Positions 1 to 7,036 of a stretch of 64,000 nt of DNA are shown here, one piece after another. The translations under genes were made by a program, and so were the position numbers. The DNA is taken from contig NZ_STGV01000006.1 in assembly GCF_004912165.1 (NCBI RefSeq), forward strand, positions 1-64,000, given 5' to 3'. Position 1 is the first letter of the stretch. Each line of letters starts with the position of its first letter. The notes under the pieces are model-generated. The model saw nothing but the letters and a program-made list of their open reading frames with translations, was not told where the DNA came from and ran no database searches. The DNA comes from Peteryoungia ipomoeae (lineage in GTDB: Bacteria; Pseudomonadota; Alphaproteobacteria; Rhizobiales; Rhizobiaceae).

Positions 1-22
1 TTTCGGTGGCGGGATATCTCAT
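1..22 (-). CDS. IS3-family transposase orfB, N-terminal fragment cut by window edge
   Basis: On the minus strand an ATG overlaps the stop codon of the upstream orfA (ATGA arrangement) and reads MRYPATE before the window ends. IS3-family elements typically place orfB, the DDE integrase part, directly after and overlapping orfA, and this N-terminus resembles such orfB proteins. Only seven codons are visible, so completeness cannot be judged. Confidence 0.6.
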
Positions 23-393
23 ACCTCGTCGCCCCCATGCCCGATCATGCTTTTTTTGAGCAGGCGGTTCTCCAGGGTGAGGTCGGCCAGCGCCTCCTTC
101 AGGTCGCGGCTCTCCTTACGCAGCGCCTTCACCTCGTCACTGGTCGCCGAACGGGCAGTGTCGCCTGCAAGACGCTTCTTGCCTGCTTCGAGGAATTCCT
201 TCGACCAGCTATAATACAGGCTCTCGGCGATCCCCTCGCGGCGGCAGATCGCGGCGATACTGTCTTCGCCACGTAGGCCTTCCAGGACGACACGGATTTT
301 GTCCTCCGCTGAATGGTGCTTGCGCGTGGCGCGGCGGATGTCCTTGATCGTCTTCTCGGCCGTCGATGTCTGAGGCCCGGATTTTTGTCTCAT
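19..393 (-). CDS. IS3-family transposase orfA
   Basis: A 124-residue IS3 OrfA-type protein. Residues ~25-75 form the helix-turn-helix (HSAEDKIRVVLEGLRG, then ESLYYSWSKEFLEAG) that binds the element ends. A C-terminal leucine/coiled-coil stretch (LRKESRDLKEALADLTLENR) serves multimerisation. I start at the MRQKSG methionine because AGGAAG lies just upstream; the frame stays open 17 codons further. OrfA and the clipped OrfB together would supply the active transposase. The element's outer end probably lies within about 80 bp upstream of orfA. Confidence 0.85.
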   Translation of the reverse strand: MRQKSGPQTSTAEKTIKDIRRATRKHHSAEDKIRVVLEGLRGEDSIAAICRREGIAESLYYSWSKEFLEAGKKRLAGDTARSATSDEVKALRKESRDLKEALADLTLENRLLKKSMIGHGGDEV

Positions 394-616
394 CTTCGCT
401 TCCTGTGATAGAGCTACGATGAGCCGAGAATCCTCTCTTCTCAATTAAGCCAGTTATGTCTCATGGGCGCTGATGTCGGACAGTCGTTGAGCAACGTCGT
501 CATTCGCTGCGTCGTGACCTGCCCATGCGCATGCAGCATCAGACAAAACCGCCGCAGATTGGGTCCAAAGCCACCTCTTATCCCCGCAGGCAGCTGTGCT
601 GTGGGCTGAGTAGTGT

Positions 617-1220
617 GTGTGGGAAGCTATGCTTGAGCCATTGGTCGAACTGGAGCTGACAGATGACTGGCAGCAAATGATCGAAAGCACCACTGTTTGC
701 GACCATTCTAAGGCTGCGGCGCTAACAGAGGACTTTTCAAGAGGATTTTTGGTTGATCGCGCGGCGGCTTTACGACGAAATTCAGGTCGGAGCAGACTGT
801 CAGAGCCGCCCTCGTGGCTTCGTTCTGACAGGCTGCGAAGCTTCGCATTTCACTGCCGCTCCTCACTTGCTTGCGATGCCGGTCGGCAAACAGAGACTGT
901 TCCTTGCCGGCAAAGGCTATGACGGCGATTTTCTGCGCGAGGAACTCCTGATCCATGGGATCAGCCCAGTCATTCTGCGGAAAGCAAATCGGAAGAACCC
1001 ACCTGCCTGCGACTTCCGAGTTTACAAGGACAGGAACCGCATCGAGCGGATGTTTAATCGAATCAAGCAATTTCGTCGCATTGCGACCCGACAAGACAAA
1101 ACACGGAAATCCTTCTCAGCATTCCTCGCCCTGGTCGCTACAAAGATATGGTTGCCATGCTTTGTCAGCAGGACTTATTTGAATATCAAATCAGCACTGA
1201 GAGTAGCGTCCCCCGCTTGA
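617..1220 (+). pseudogene. Degraded IS5-family (IS427-like group) transposase
   Basis: Two reading frames together read as one IS5 transposase. The first carries MIESTTVCDHSKAAA and DRAAALRRNS. From ~753 a second frame gives QSRPRGFVLTGCEASHFTA, LFLAGKGYDGDFLREELL, and the C-terminal NRIERMFNRIKQFRRIATR block. The frame break at ~740-800, the absent N-terminal third and a readthrough C-terminus show that it is dead. It lies beside the IS3 fragment, consistent with nested insertions. Confidence 0.8.
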
Positions 1221-1334
1221 CGTTTGGCAGCCATCCCGCAATACCCTTCAAGGTTGTATCTCGACAATAAGCGGATGACCGAAGCCTGATCCAATCAACA
1301 ATAAATGATAACAAAGCTCAAACGGGATTAATAG

Positions 1335-1733
1335 GTGAAGAAATTAACTAATTACTCTTTTCTTGCGGTGGTTGTAACATTGATTGTTGCTGTTCTACAG
1401 TTAAACGCAAAAGATGAGCGATATATTTATATATTGCATTTTTTTTATATATTACATTTAATTTGCTGCGCGATTTTTTGCTGGAGGGGGTATCAAAGTA
1501 TTATATTGAGGCTAGATGATACATTTAACGATATACTAAGAACTTCGGCGCCTTATTTGCTATCTGTTGTAGTTATATCGATAACTATATTGCCTTTTGT
1601 TGTTAATAAAATCGACCATAACAATAATTATGTATCCTATATTGTGTTGATAGCGATGATGTCTTTGGCCTCAAGAGAAATCGTAAGCGTAATATTTGAT
1701 ATCTATATAAAGGAACGCAAAAATGGCCAATGA
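1335..1733 (+). CDS. Small AT-rich putative membrane protein, unknown function
   Basis: A 132-residue ORF with a GTG start. I see four hydrophobic segments: residues ~8-24, ~32-50, ~72-92 and ~100-118. It ends in a charged tail (YIKERKNGQ). There is no motif I recognise. Its codon use is strikingly AT-rich (many ATA, TTA, AAT) compared with the GC-rich surroundings, which points to recent acquisition from another genome. A second small ORF overlaps its end by 11 bp, so the two probably form a unit. The small size, foreign composition and neighbouring mobile elements would suit an immunity or holin-like partner, but that is a guess. Confidence 0.6.
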   Translation: MKKLTNYSFLAVVVTLIVAVLQLNAKDERYIYILHFFYILHLICCAIFCWRGYQSIILRLDDTFNDILRTSAPYLLSVVVISITILPFVVNKIDHNNNYVSYIVLIAMMSLASREIVSVIFDIYIKERKNGQ

Positions 1734-1863
1734 TCAAAGCCTTCAGTTTCGATTTTCAGCTCCCGGCAGAGGGGATCTAACTTTTGATGCGTACACAGGA
1801 GAACTCAAAACCGATCTCTCTGAAAGAGATACGATTTACTGGGCAGACTACCTGACCGGGTGA
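1723..1863 (+). CDS. Small ORF truncated by an inverted-repeat element
   Basis: An ATG with an AAAGGA site ~8 nt upstream starts inside the end of the preceding membrane-protein gene. It encodes 46 residues, beginning MANDQSLQFRF and including DLTFDAYTGELKTDL. The TGA stop is the first triplet of the 17-bp inverted repeat starting at 1860, so the native gene was probably longer and was cut by insertion of that element. The product has no recognised family. The translational overlap with the upstream gene suggests the two products worked together. Confidence 0.5.
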   Translation: MANDQSLQFRFSAPGRGDLTFDAYTGELKTDLSERDTIYWADYLTG

Positions 1864-2044
1864 ACTGATGGGGTTGTCTAATCGCAGCTAAGGCGTCAAG
1901 CGTAAAGTCGTTAAGGCGGTGCTGCCGGGTGCATGGTTGTCTTCGCGGTCGACATCAGTCGCCGCATGATGGAGCTTCGCTGGACGAGCCTTCAATGTGG
2001 ACGACGCATTCAGCTGAGACAGCGATGCAACCCCATCAGTTCAC
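1860..2044. mobile_element. 185-bp MITE-like element or IS remnant with perfect 17-bp inverted ends
   Basis: The left end at 1860-1876 (GTGAACTGATGGGGTTG) is exactly complementary to the right end at 2028-2044. The ~150 bp between has no ORF of note. No convincing target duplication is visible. The size and perfect inverted ends suit a non-autonomous element or the joined ends of an internally deleted IS. I cannot assign the parent family. Confidence 0.6.
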
Positions 2045-2406
2045 TAGGCTTATGAGGTTGGTGGTACCTGAACTGCCCCCCATTTCGACCGGACAGTCGG
2101 CATAAGCAGAAAGGCTCAAGCACAGGCTTGAGGACGGGCTTATGTCTAACGAGTGTAAGCGCTAATTTCGGCGCACCTTTTGCCACCGACGCCTCTGCCG
2201 CATGAAGTGTCCACTTAAAATAGGTGGACGCCAAATATGAGGTAAGCGTAAGCGGTGTTCTCCCCGCACATTGCCCGTTTTCGCCTGATCTGTGATCGAG
2301 GTTCCATGGATGAAGAACGGGAGTTTCTCCATGGAGACTGACCTGAGACCCGACTTCCCTCCAGATTTTGGTAGAGTCTTGGGTTTTCTGCTCTGGGGCC
2401 AAACCT
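2045..2406. other. Non-coding insertion debris
   Basis: No credible gene on either strand. The stretch lies between the MITE-like element and the IS3 element. It contains a short segment, CTGAACTGCCCCCCATTTC at ~2069, that resembles an IS3-type terminus. I interpret it as layered remnants of transposable elements; nothing in it can be assigned with confidence. Confidence 0.4.
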
Positions 2407-2440
2407 TGGACCGCCGGGAATTAGAGTTTTCCGGCTCTGA

Positions 2441-3244
2441 TCACGATGGCTGGCTGGTTGCGCCACCGGGATTATGTAGGGTGATCGGGACGTTATATCC
2501 GATCGCCGAGTGAGGACGTTCCTCGTTGTAGTATGTGCGCCAAGTCTCCAACTTTTCGCGGGAATCCGCAAGGGTCAGGAACCAATGAGCGTTCAGGCAC
2601 TCCGAGCGCAGCTTGCTGTTGAACGCCTCGATGAAGCCGTTGTCGGTCGGTTTGCCAGGTCGTGAGAAGTCCAGGGTGACGTTGTTGGCATAGGCCCACA
2701 GGTCGAGGTCTCGGGAGATGAACTCGCTGCCATTGTCCACCCTGATCGTCTTGGGATAGCCGGTCTTCCGGCAGATGCCTTCCAGGGTCTGGACGACATC
2801 CTCGCCCCGGTAGGTGAAGCGTGCGTCGGCGGCCGGGCAGTAACGCGAGTGCGTGTCGACGACGGTCAGGATGCGCAGCTTCCTGCCAGTCGCGAGTTGG
2901 TCGTGGACGAAGTCCATGGCCCAGACATCGTTCGGCCCGACAGCCTCCTGGCGATCATCTCTGAGCTTTGCCTTCACCCGGCGCTTGGGATGCTTGTTGC
3001 GCAGTTGTAGCCCTAACTCGCTGTAAATCCTGCGTGTCTTCTTCATGTTGATCTTCCAGCCATCGCGGCGCAGATGCACATGCACACGCCGGCAGCCATA
3101 CCGCACGCGTGTTTCGCAAATCTCCTTGATGCGTCTTTCGAGTGGGGCCTGTCCGGTGCGGCGGGACTTGTAGTGGTAGGTCGATGTGTCGAACTTCAAG
3201 ACCTTGCAGGCCCGTCGGATCGATATGCCCCAGTCCACCAGCAT
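2441..3244 (-). CDS. IS3-family transposase orfB (DDE integrase core)
   Basis: The catalytic half of the IS3 transposase, 267 residues from the first in-frame ATG. An HTH_21-like segment (YGCRRVHVHLRRDGW, ~48-62) is followed by an rve core. The first Asp is in VWAMDFVHD, the second in IRVDNGSEF, and the Glu in FIEAFNSKLR; the C-terminus has YYNEERPHSAIGY. The open frame continues upstream (RPVRKRKLIDG) across the end of orfA in the -1 frame. It is therefore probably made as an OrfAB fusion by -1 frameshifting, the usual IS3 strategy. All three catalytic acidic residues are present, so it may be active. Confidence 0.9.
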   Translation of the reverse strand: MLVDWGISIRRACKVLKFDTSTYHYKSRRTGQAPLERRIKEICETRVRYGCRRVHVHLRRDGWKINMKKTRRIYSELGLQLRNKHPKRRVKAKLRDDRQEAVGPNDVWAMDFVHDQLATGRKLRILTVVDTHSRYCPAADARFTYRGEDVVQTLEGICRKTGYPKTIRVDNGSEFISRDLDLWAYANNVTLDFSRPGKPTDNGFIEAFNSKLRSECLNAHWFLTLADSREKLETWRTYYNEERPHSAIGYNVPITLHNPGGATSQPS

Positions 3245-3276
3245 CCCGTCGATCAGCTTGCGCTTCCGGACAGGCC

Positions 3277-3543
3277 TCAGAGCTTTCGGCGGATGACGTC
3301 CTGGAGCATCTCACGGTCCAGCGTCAGATCGGCGACAATCTTCTTCAGTCTGGAATTCTCATCCTCCAGAGCCTTCAATCGACGCATCTCATCGGGCAGC
3401 AGACCCGCATACTTCTTGCGCCAATTGAAATAGGCCGCCTGGCTGATCCCCGCCTTCCGGCAGATCTCCGCCACCGGCACGCCGTCGTCGCCCTGCTTCA
3501 AAATGAACGCCTTCTGGGCGTCCGAGAACTTCGATGCCTTCAT
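3277..3543 (-). CDS. IS3-family transposase orfA
   Basis: An 88-residue OrfA. A helix-turn-helix of the Tnp_1/HTH_8 type (SDAQKAFILKQGDDGVPV, then ICRKAGISQAAYFNWRKKY) is followed by a leucine-zipper-like coiled coil (LKALEDENSRLKKIVADL). It starts with MKASKF, preceded by a GGAGCG site. Its stop lies inside the open frame of orfB, allowing the -1 fusion product. The length and architecture are standard for the IS407 group. Confidence 0.9.
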   Translation of the reverse strand: MKASKFSDAQKAFILKQGDDGVPVAEICRKAGISQAAYFNWRKKYAGLLPDEMRRLKALEDENSRLKKIVADLTLDREMLQDVIRRKL

Positions 3544-3903
3544 GCTTCCGCTCCTTGTCCCAGCCGGGAAGTTATCGCGGAAAACTCCAATTATGAGCGG
3601 TCCAGTTTTTGGGGATCAGAGCACAACGCGCTAGCTGGGTGGCGTGCATTGCTTGACTTCCAGAGCCAAGACGGCCATCTATTAGTCATGTTGATCGGAC
3701 GCTTCCATAACATCCGCACACGGATGTGCCTCATCGCAGGCATCTGACCCCCGGCCCATTCGCGTCGCGATACGGTCGAGGGGCATCGGTAGCGTACGCG
3801 CCTAGTGGGGCAATCAGCTACAAAGCGACACTCAATCACAGTTTACATTTTCAAAGCGGAGCGCAGGATGCGCATCCGCGCGTCTTGTACAGGAGACCCA
3901 ACC

Positions 3904-4323
3904 ATGGCTCTCGAGAAGAAGCGGCAGCGCAAGCCGGCAATCATCCTGACCCAAACAGATCATGAGAGACTTTTCCGTCTCGGAGAGGCCCATGCAAATC
4001 GAAACCCGGATGTTTCCGAGGCGCTCCTGATCGAACTCGACCGAGCCCACGTCGTCCAGGACGATAAGCTCGCCGCAAATGTCGTGCGCATGGGATCGAA
4101 GGTCCGTTTCACCAGTGATCTCGGCGAAGATCGGACTGTCACACTCGTTTTCCCGGCAGACGCGGATATAGCGGCGAACAGAATCTCCATCCTCACCCCG
4201 ATCGGTGCTGCATTGATCGGTCTGTCGGCTGGCCAGTCCATAGACTGGATGGCGCGAGATGGTCGTTTGCACCGCCTTCAGGTCGAAGACGTCGCATCTC
4301 CTGCAACGGTCGATTCGGCATGA
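3904..4323 (+). CDS. rnk: Rnk / GreA C-terminal-like nucleoside diphosphate kinase regulator
   Basis: A 139-residue protein of the Rnk family, which bind RNA polymerase near the secondary channel with a GreA-type C-terminal fold. An N-terminal short coiled coil (ILTQTDHERLFRLGEAH, residues ~14-30) precedes the FKBP-like domain. That domain contains VRMGSKVRFTSDLG, TVTLVFPADADIAANRISIL and PIGAALIGLSAGQSIDW, with the conserved 'P.G.AL.G...G' signature. I chose the MALEKK start because AGGAGA lies ~8 nt upstream; the frame extends 33 codons further without support. A second, divergent Rnk-like gene follows 140 bp downstream. Confidence 0.85.
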   Translation: MALEKKRQRKPAIILTQTDHERLFRLGEAHANRNPDVSEALLIELDRAHVVQDDKLAANVVRMGSKVRFTSDLGEDRTVTLVFPADADIAANRISILTPIGAALIGLSAGQSIDWMARDGRLHRLQVEDVASPATVDSA

Positions 4324-4463
4324 GATTGCCCGCATTTTCCCGACTCACAATCCGTGGAGGTCGCCTCATCGCAGGATAGCGTCCCCTGCGCGATGTTCGC
4401 GCAGGGGTTTCTCCCGCTCATGTCTATAGACGCGCTGGTGATAGCGCGATGGAGAACTGCGAA

Positions 4464-5003
4464 ATGTCGAACGGAACCTACATTCTGACCACCAAGGATT
4501 TCAGCATACTTGAGGCCTTGTGCGACAACTGGCACGGCCGTGATGATCGGCTCCTGGTCCACATCCGACACAAGATAAACTCGGCTACCGTCGTGTTCCG
4601 CGACGATCTTCCTAGGGAGGTCGCGAGCATCAACAGTCGTGTGCGTTTTCGCGTCAACGGCGGCGAAAGCGACGCCCGCGTGATCTCCACCGGGCAGGTA
4701 GATGGGCCGGTTGGCATGTTCTTGCCGATCACGACCCTGCGTGGCCTCGCTCTGCTCGGGCTTAGGGAAGGTCAGGAGATCACGATTGAAAACATTTACG
4801 GTGATGCAGAGACGATCATGCTGGACGCAGTCGAATACCAGCCCGAGACATCTCGCCGCGAGCGCCATTCGCTCAGTCAGGATGCGGTCGTGTCGCGGGG
4901 CAAGACGCACTTGCGCCTCGTCTCAGGCGGCATGAATGGGCGCGACGGTCAGTCTTTCGGCGCTGCTGATGGTTTCGACGATCCGGGGCCTTCCGCGGCC
5001 TGA
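4464..5003 (+). CDS. Second Rnk-like regulator, divergent paralogue
   Basis: A 179-residue relative of Rnk. The N-terminal helix (TTKDFSILEALCDNW) is followed by a GreA/B-C-like domain with VASINSRVRFRVNGG and MFLPITTLRGLALLGLREGQ, matching the 'PL...G.A.LG...G' pattern of the paralogue next door. The C-terminal ~50 residues (from YQPETSRRERHSLS) are extra and rich in Ser and Arg. The start at MSNGTY is placed 8 nt after GGAGA; an ATG five codons earlier is possible. Tandem Rnk variants suggest a plasmid-specific transcription modulator. The role is inferred from family only. Confidence 0.7.
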   Translation: MSNGTYILTTKDFSILEALCDNWHGRDDRLLVHIRHKINSATVVFRDDLPREVASINSRVRFRVNGGESDARVISTGQVDGPVGMFLPITTLRGLALLGLREGQEITIENIYGDAETIMLDAVEYQPETSRRERHSLSQDAVVSRGKTHLRLVSGGMNGRDGQSFGAADGFDDPGPSAA

Positions 5004-5068
5004 CAGCCATCAAGCACTCGCGGTCGCGGGCACTTCACGGGCTCGCGATCGATCAGAAAGAACCGGAC

Positions 5069-5947
5069 ATGCAGAAAATCCTACAGTTCCAAAATTCGGA
5101 TTTCATCCAGGGCCTCTTCTGGATGGCCATCGGTATGCTCTCCTTCGTTGCGATGTCTGTCGGCTCGCGGGAGCTCGCAAGCACGCTTTCGATCGAACAG
5201 GTGCTCTTTTTTCGTGCGCTGATCGGCCTTTTCGTCATTTTGGTGTTTGCCCGGAAGCTCCTGCCGGAACTTCTTCATGGGAAGCTCTTCAAGCTACATC
5301 TCGCGCGCAATTTCGTGCATTTCATCGCCCAATATCTCTGGACGATCGGTGTCGTGATGCTACCGCTCGCTTCGGTTTTCGCGCTGGAGTTCACCATGCC
5401 GATCTGGGTTGCCCTGTTTGCCTTCTTGTTTTTGCGGGAAAAATTGACAAGGCCGAGGATCGTCGCAACGATCTGTGGCTTCATCGGTGTCCTTGTCATC
5501 ATTCGCCCCGGAGTTGCCATGGTGGACCCGGCGGCGGGTCTCGTTCTGATCGCCGCAGCTGGCTACGGGCTCTCCCTGATTTTCGTTAAGAGGCTTACGC
5601 GTGAAGTCTCACCGGCTGCGATCGTGGTCTGGATGATCGTGATACAGTTGCCGCTCGGCTTTGTGGCGTCGCTGAGCGACTGGCGCCCGGTGCATGTCGG
5701 CGATATTCCCTGGATGCTGGTTGCCGGCCTTGGAGCCCTCTGTGCGCATTATTGCCAAGCGCAGGCCCTGAAGCGTCTCGATGCTTCCGTTGCCATGCCG
5801 ATTGATTTCCTGCGAGTACCGATGGCAGCCGTCGTTGGCTCCTGGGCTTATGGCGAAGCAATCGATCTTTGGGTCTTCCTCGGAGGAGCCATCATCGTGC
5901 TGGCCAACTATCGGACAGTTATGGCGGAGCGGCGAGCTGCGTCATGA
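5069..5947 (+). CDS. EamA (DMT superfamily) transporter
   Basis: A 292-residue integral membrane protein with about ten hydrophobic helices in two EamA repeats. Recognisable blocks are GLFWMAIGMLSFVAMSVGSR near the N-terminus, FFRALIGLFVIL, the helix-4 motif FTMPIWVALFAFLFLREKL with FIGVLVIIRPG, and the second repeat with AHYCQAQALKRLDASVAMP and DFLRVPMAAVVG. Members export or import amino acids, nucleobases and other small metabolites. It lies 65 bp after the Rnk-like gene in the same direction. The substrate cannot be predicted. Confidence 0.85.
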   Translation: MQKILQFQNSDFIQGLFWMAIGMLSFVAMSVGSRELASTLSIEQVLFFRALIGLFVILVFARKLLPELLHGKLFKLHLARNFVHFIAQYLWTIGVVMLPLASVFALEFTMPIWVALFAFLFLREKLTRPRIVATICGFIGVLVIIRPGVAMVDPAAGLVLIAAAGYGLSLIFVKRLTREVSPAAIVVWMIVIQLPLGFVASLSDWRPVHVGDIPWMLVAGLGALCAHYCQAQALKRLDASVAMPIDFLRVPMAAVVGSWAYGEAIDLWVFLGGAIIVLANYRTVMAERRAAS

Positions 5948-6147
5948 TGGCCTAACGACGACACGCAGGCGGTTGTGTTCCATAATTTAATATTATGTCG
6001 CTTGGCTCGATATTCACTCCATGAATCAAACACCTGCAGATAGATCGACTGCAAGACGACTGCTCCCCGCTGACCTGCAAGTCGACACTAAAAGCAGCTA
6101 TTCCGTTCGTGTATCGCTTCATTTGGCCTCAGATCGACCTGATTTGA

Positions 6148-6444
6148 TCATTCGCCGAAAAGGAATAGGCCATAGTCCGTTGCGCCGTGCAGGATGTGGA
6201 TAATGACCACTTTGGTGGGCTCGACGCGATAGAAGATCAGGTAGTTGCCGTGAACGCGTCGACGGATTCCATGATGTTCATAGCGAGGAACGAGGGCGAA
6301 GCTGTTGGGGTGACTGATAAGATCTTCACACCGGCTCCGCAGCTCTCGAATGAATGAAAGGGCGCGCCGTGGATTGTGCTCGGCAATGTAATCGGCGATC
6401 TGCTCAAGATCGCCTTCGGCCTCGCTGGTAAACTCAAGGATCAT
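6148..6444 (-). CDS. parE: ParE-type toxin of a type II toxin-antitoxin system
   Basis: A 98-residue RelE/ParE-superfamily protein. It opens with the family pattern LEFTSEAEGDLEQIADYIAE, continues with RALSFIRELRSRCEDL, and has the C-terminal strand block YLIFYRVEPTKVVIIHILHG. ParE toxins inhibit DNA gyrase; close relatives of the RelE branch cut mRNA. Its start overlaps the antitoxin stop by 4 bp, the usual antitoxin-first coupling. It lies ~500 bp left of the first att-like repeat. Confidence 0.85.
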   Translation of the reverse strand: MILEFTSEAEGDLEQIADYIAEHNPRRALSFIRELRSRCEDLISHPNSFALVPRYEHHGIRRRVHGNYLIFYRVEPTKVVIIHILHGATDYGLFLFGE

Positions 6445-6707
6445 GCGGAATTTTCGGCTTTGTCAGCCATTGCACGGTATTTAGCGTCGAGACGGTCGAA
6501 CACATCGCTGGCCGAGTTAGTCCGGCCGCTGTCCGCATCAGAGATGCCGCGCATGATTGAAGCATCCAAAGCGGCGAGTCGCGTTTCACGGTCTTGAACC
6601 AGTCGCACACCTTCGCGCAGGACTTCACTTTTCGAGCCGTAGCGGCCTGTATCCACGAGCTGCTGAATATAGCTTTCGAGCTGCTTTCCCAGATCAGCGC
6701 TGATCAT
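6441..6707 (-). CDS. parD: ParD-type antitoxin (ribbon-helix-helix)
   Basis: An 88-residue antitoxin. The N-terminal ribbon-helix-helix runs ISADLGKQLESYIQQLVDTG, then YGSKSEVLREGVRLVQDRE, and is typical of ParD/CopG. It binds the operator as a dimer, while its acidic tail wraps the toxin. The start at MISADL is set by GGAG 8 nt upstream (the complement of CTCC at 6713-6716); an upstream in-frame ATG lacks a site. It is autoregulatory by analogy, with the operator expected just upstream of 6707. Confidence 0.85.
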   Translation of the reverse strand: MISADLGKQLESYIQQLVDTGRYGSKSEVLREGVRLVQDRETRLAALDASIMRGISDADSGRTNSASDVFDRLDAKYRAMADKAENSA

Positions 6708-7036
6708 ACGTATCTCCTTCAGACCTAACGGGAATAAGATAATCGGTTTATCAACTATTATCAAGCGAGTGAGTTCGCGCCCGCCGTTCAGCGCTGGCCA
6801 ATTTCCCCTTTCCTAATGGGCGACCCAAAGAGACTTCGGCGAACTCAGCAGTGGGGGACTGTCGGGAAAGCCTCCGGGATGTGAGACCCTGTCTCACCCC
6901 AGGATAGATTTGCGATACCGAATCCTGAGAGTGCAAATGGCAGGTCACTGGTTCGATCCTGTTCAAGGCGAAGTCGAGGACGTTCGGCCCAGATACAACA
7001 TGTCCTGAGTATCCGAGCCGAGCATCTCATTCGATC
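6708..7036. other. Intergenic region between ParDE and the recombinase
   Basis: It holds the parD promoter side near 6710-6770 (AT-rich), about 150 bp with nothing recognisable, and the att-like repeat A at 6948-6970. Beyond the repeat, ~65 bp separate it from the end of the recombinase gene; this part shares CGGCC(T)AGAT.CAAC with the sequence after repeat C. No gene or intact tRNA was found. Confidence 0.5.
6948..6970 (+). repeat. att-like direct repeat A
   Basis: A 23-bp sequence of the form CTGGTTCGA[TC-rich]TTCAAGGCG that matches repeat C at 21 of 23 positions. The left half resembles a tRNA T-arm (GGTTCGA), a common target of tyrosine recombinases. It lies 66 bp from the 3' end of the adjacent recombinase gene, an arrangement typical of an attachment site beside its integrase. 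Confidence 0.65.

Larger units (their letters stand above)
2407..3604 (-). mobile_element. IS3-family insertion sequence (IS407-like group), near complete
   Basis: The left end reads TGGACCGCCGGGAATTAGAG and continues TTTTCCGG. The complement of the right end reads TGGACCGCTCATAATTGGAG and continues TTTTCCG. These give imperfect terminal repeats of ~28 bp around a 1198-bp element carrying orfA and orfB on the minus strand. No 3-4 bp target duplication is evident in the flanks, which could mean that recombination between copies rearranged the surroundings. Confidence 0.85.

Noticed and set aside
3604..3903. Gene fragment reading LDFQSQDGHLLVMLIG
   Set aside because: No start, no family match and only ~45 codons after the IS end; too little to call a gene or pseudogene. 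The rest of the stretch shows only the rnk ribosome site.
5995..6020. Further att-like copy left of parDE (GGCTCGATATTC)
   Set aside because: Only a few scattered matches and no CAAGGCG half.
6930..6975. tRNA gene ending in GGTTCGATCC
   Set aside because: The T-arm-like part has no matching 3' stem and no tRNA 5' half lies upstream; treated as an att-like repeat instead.
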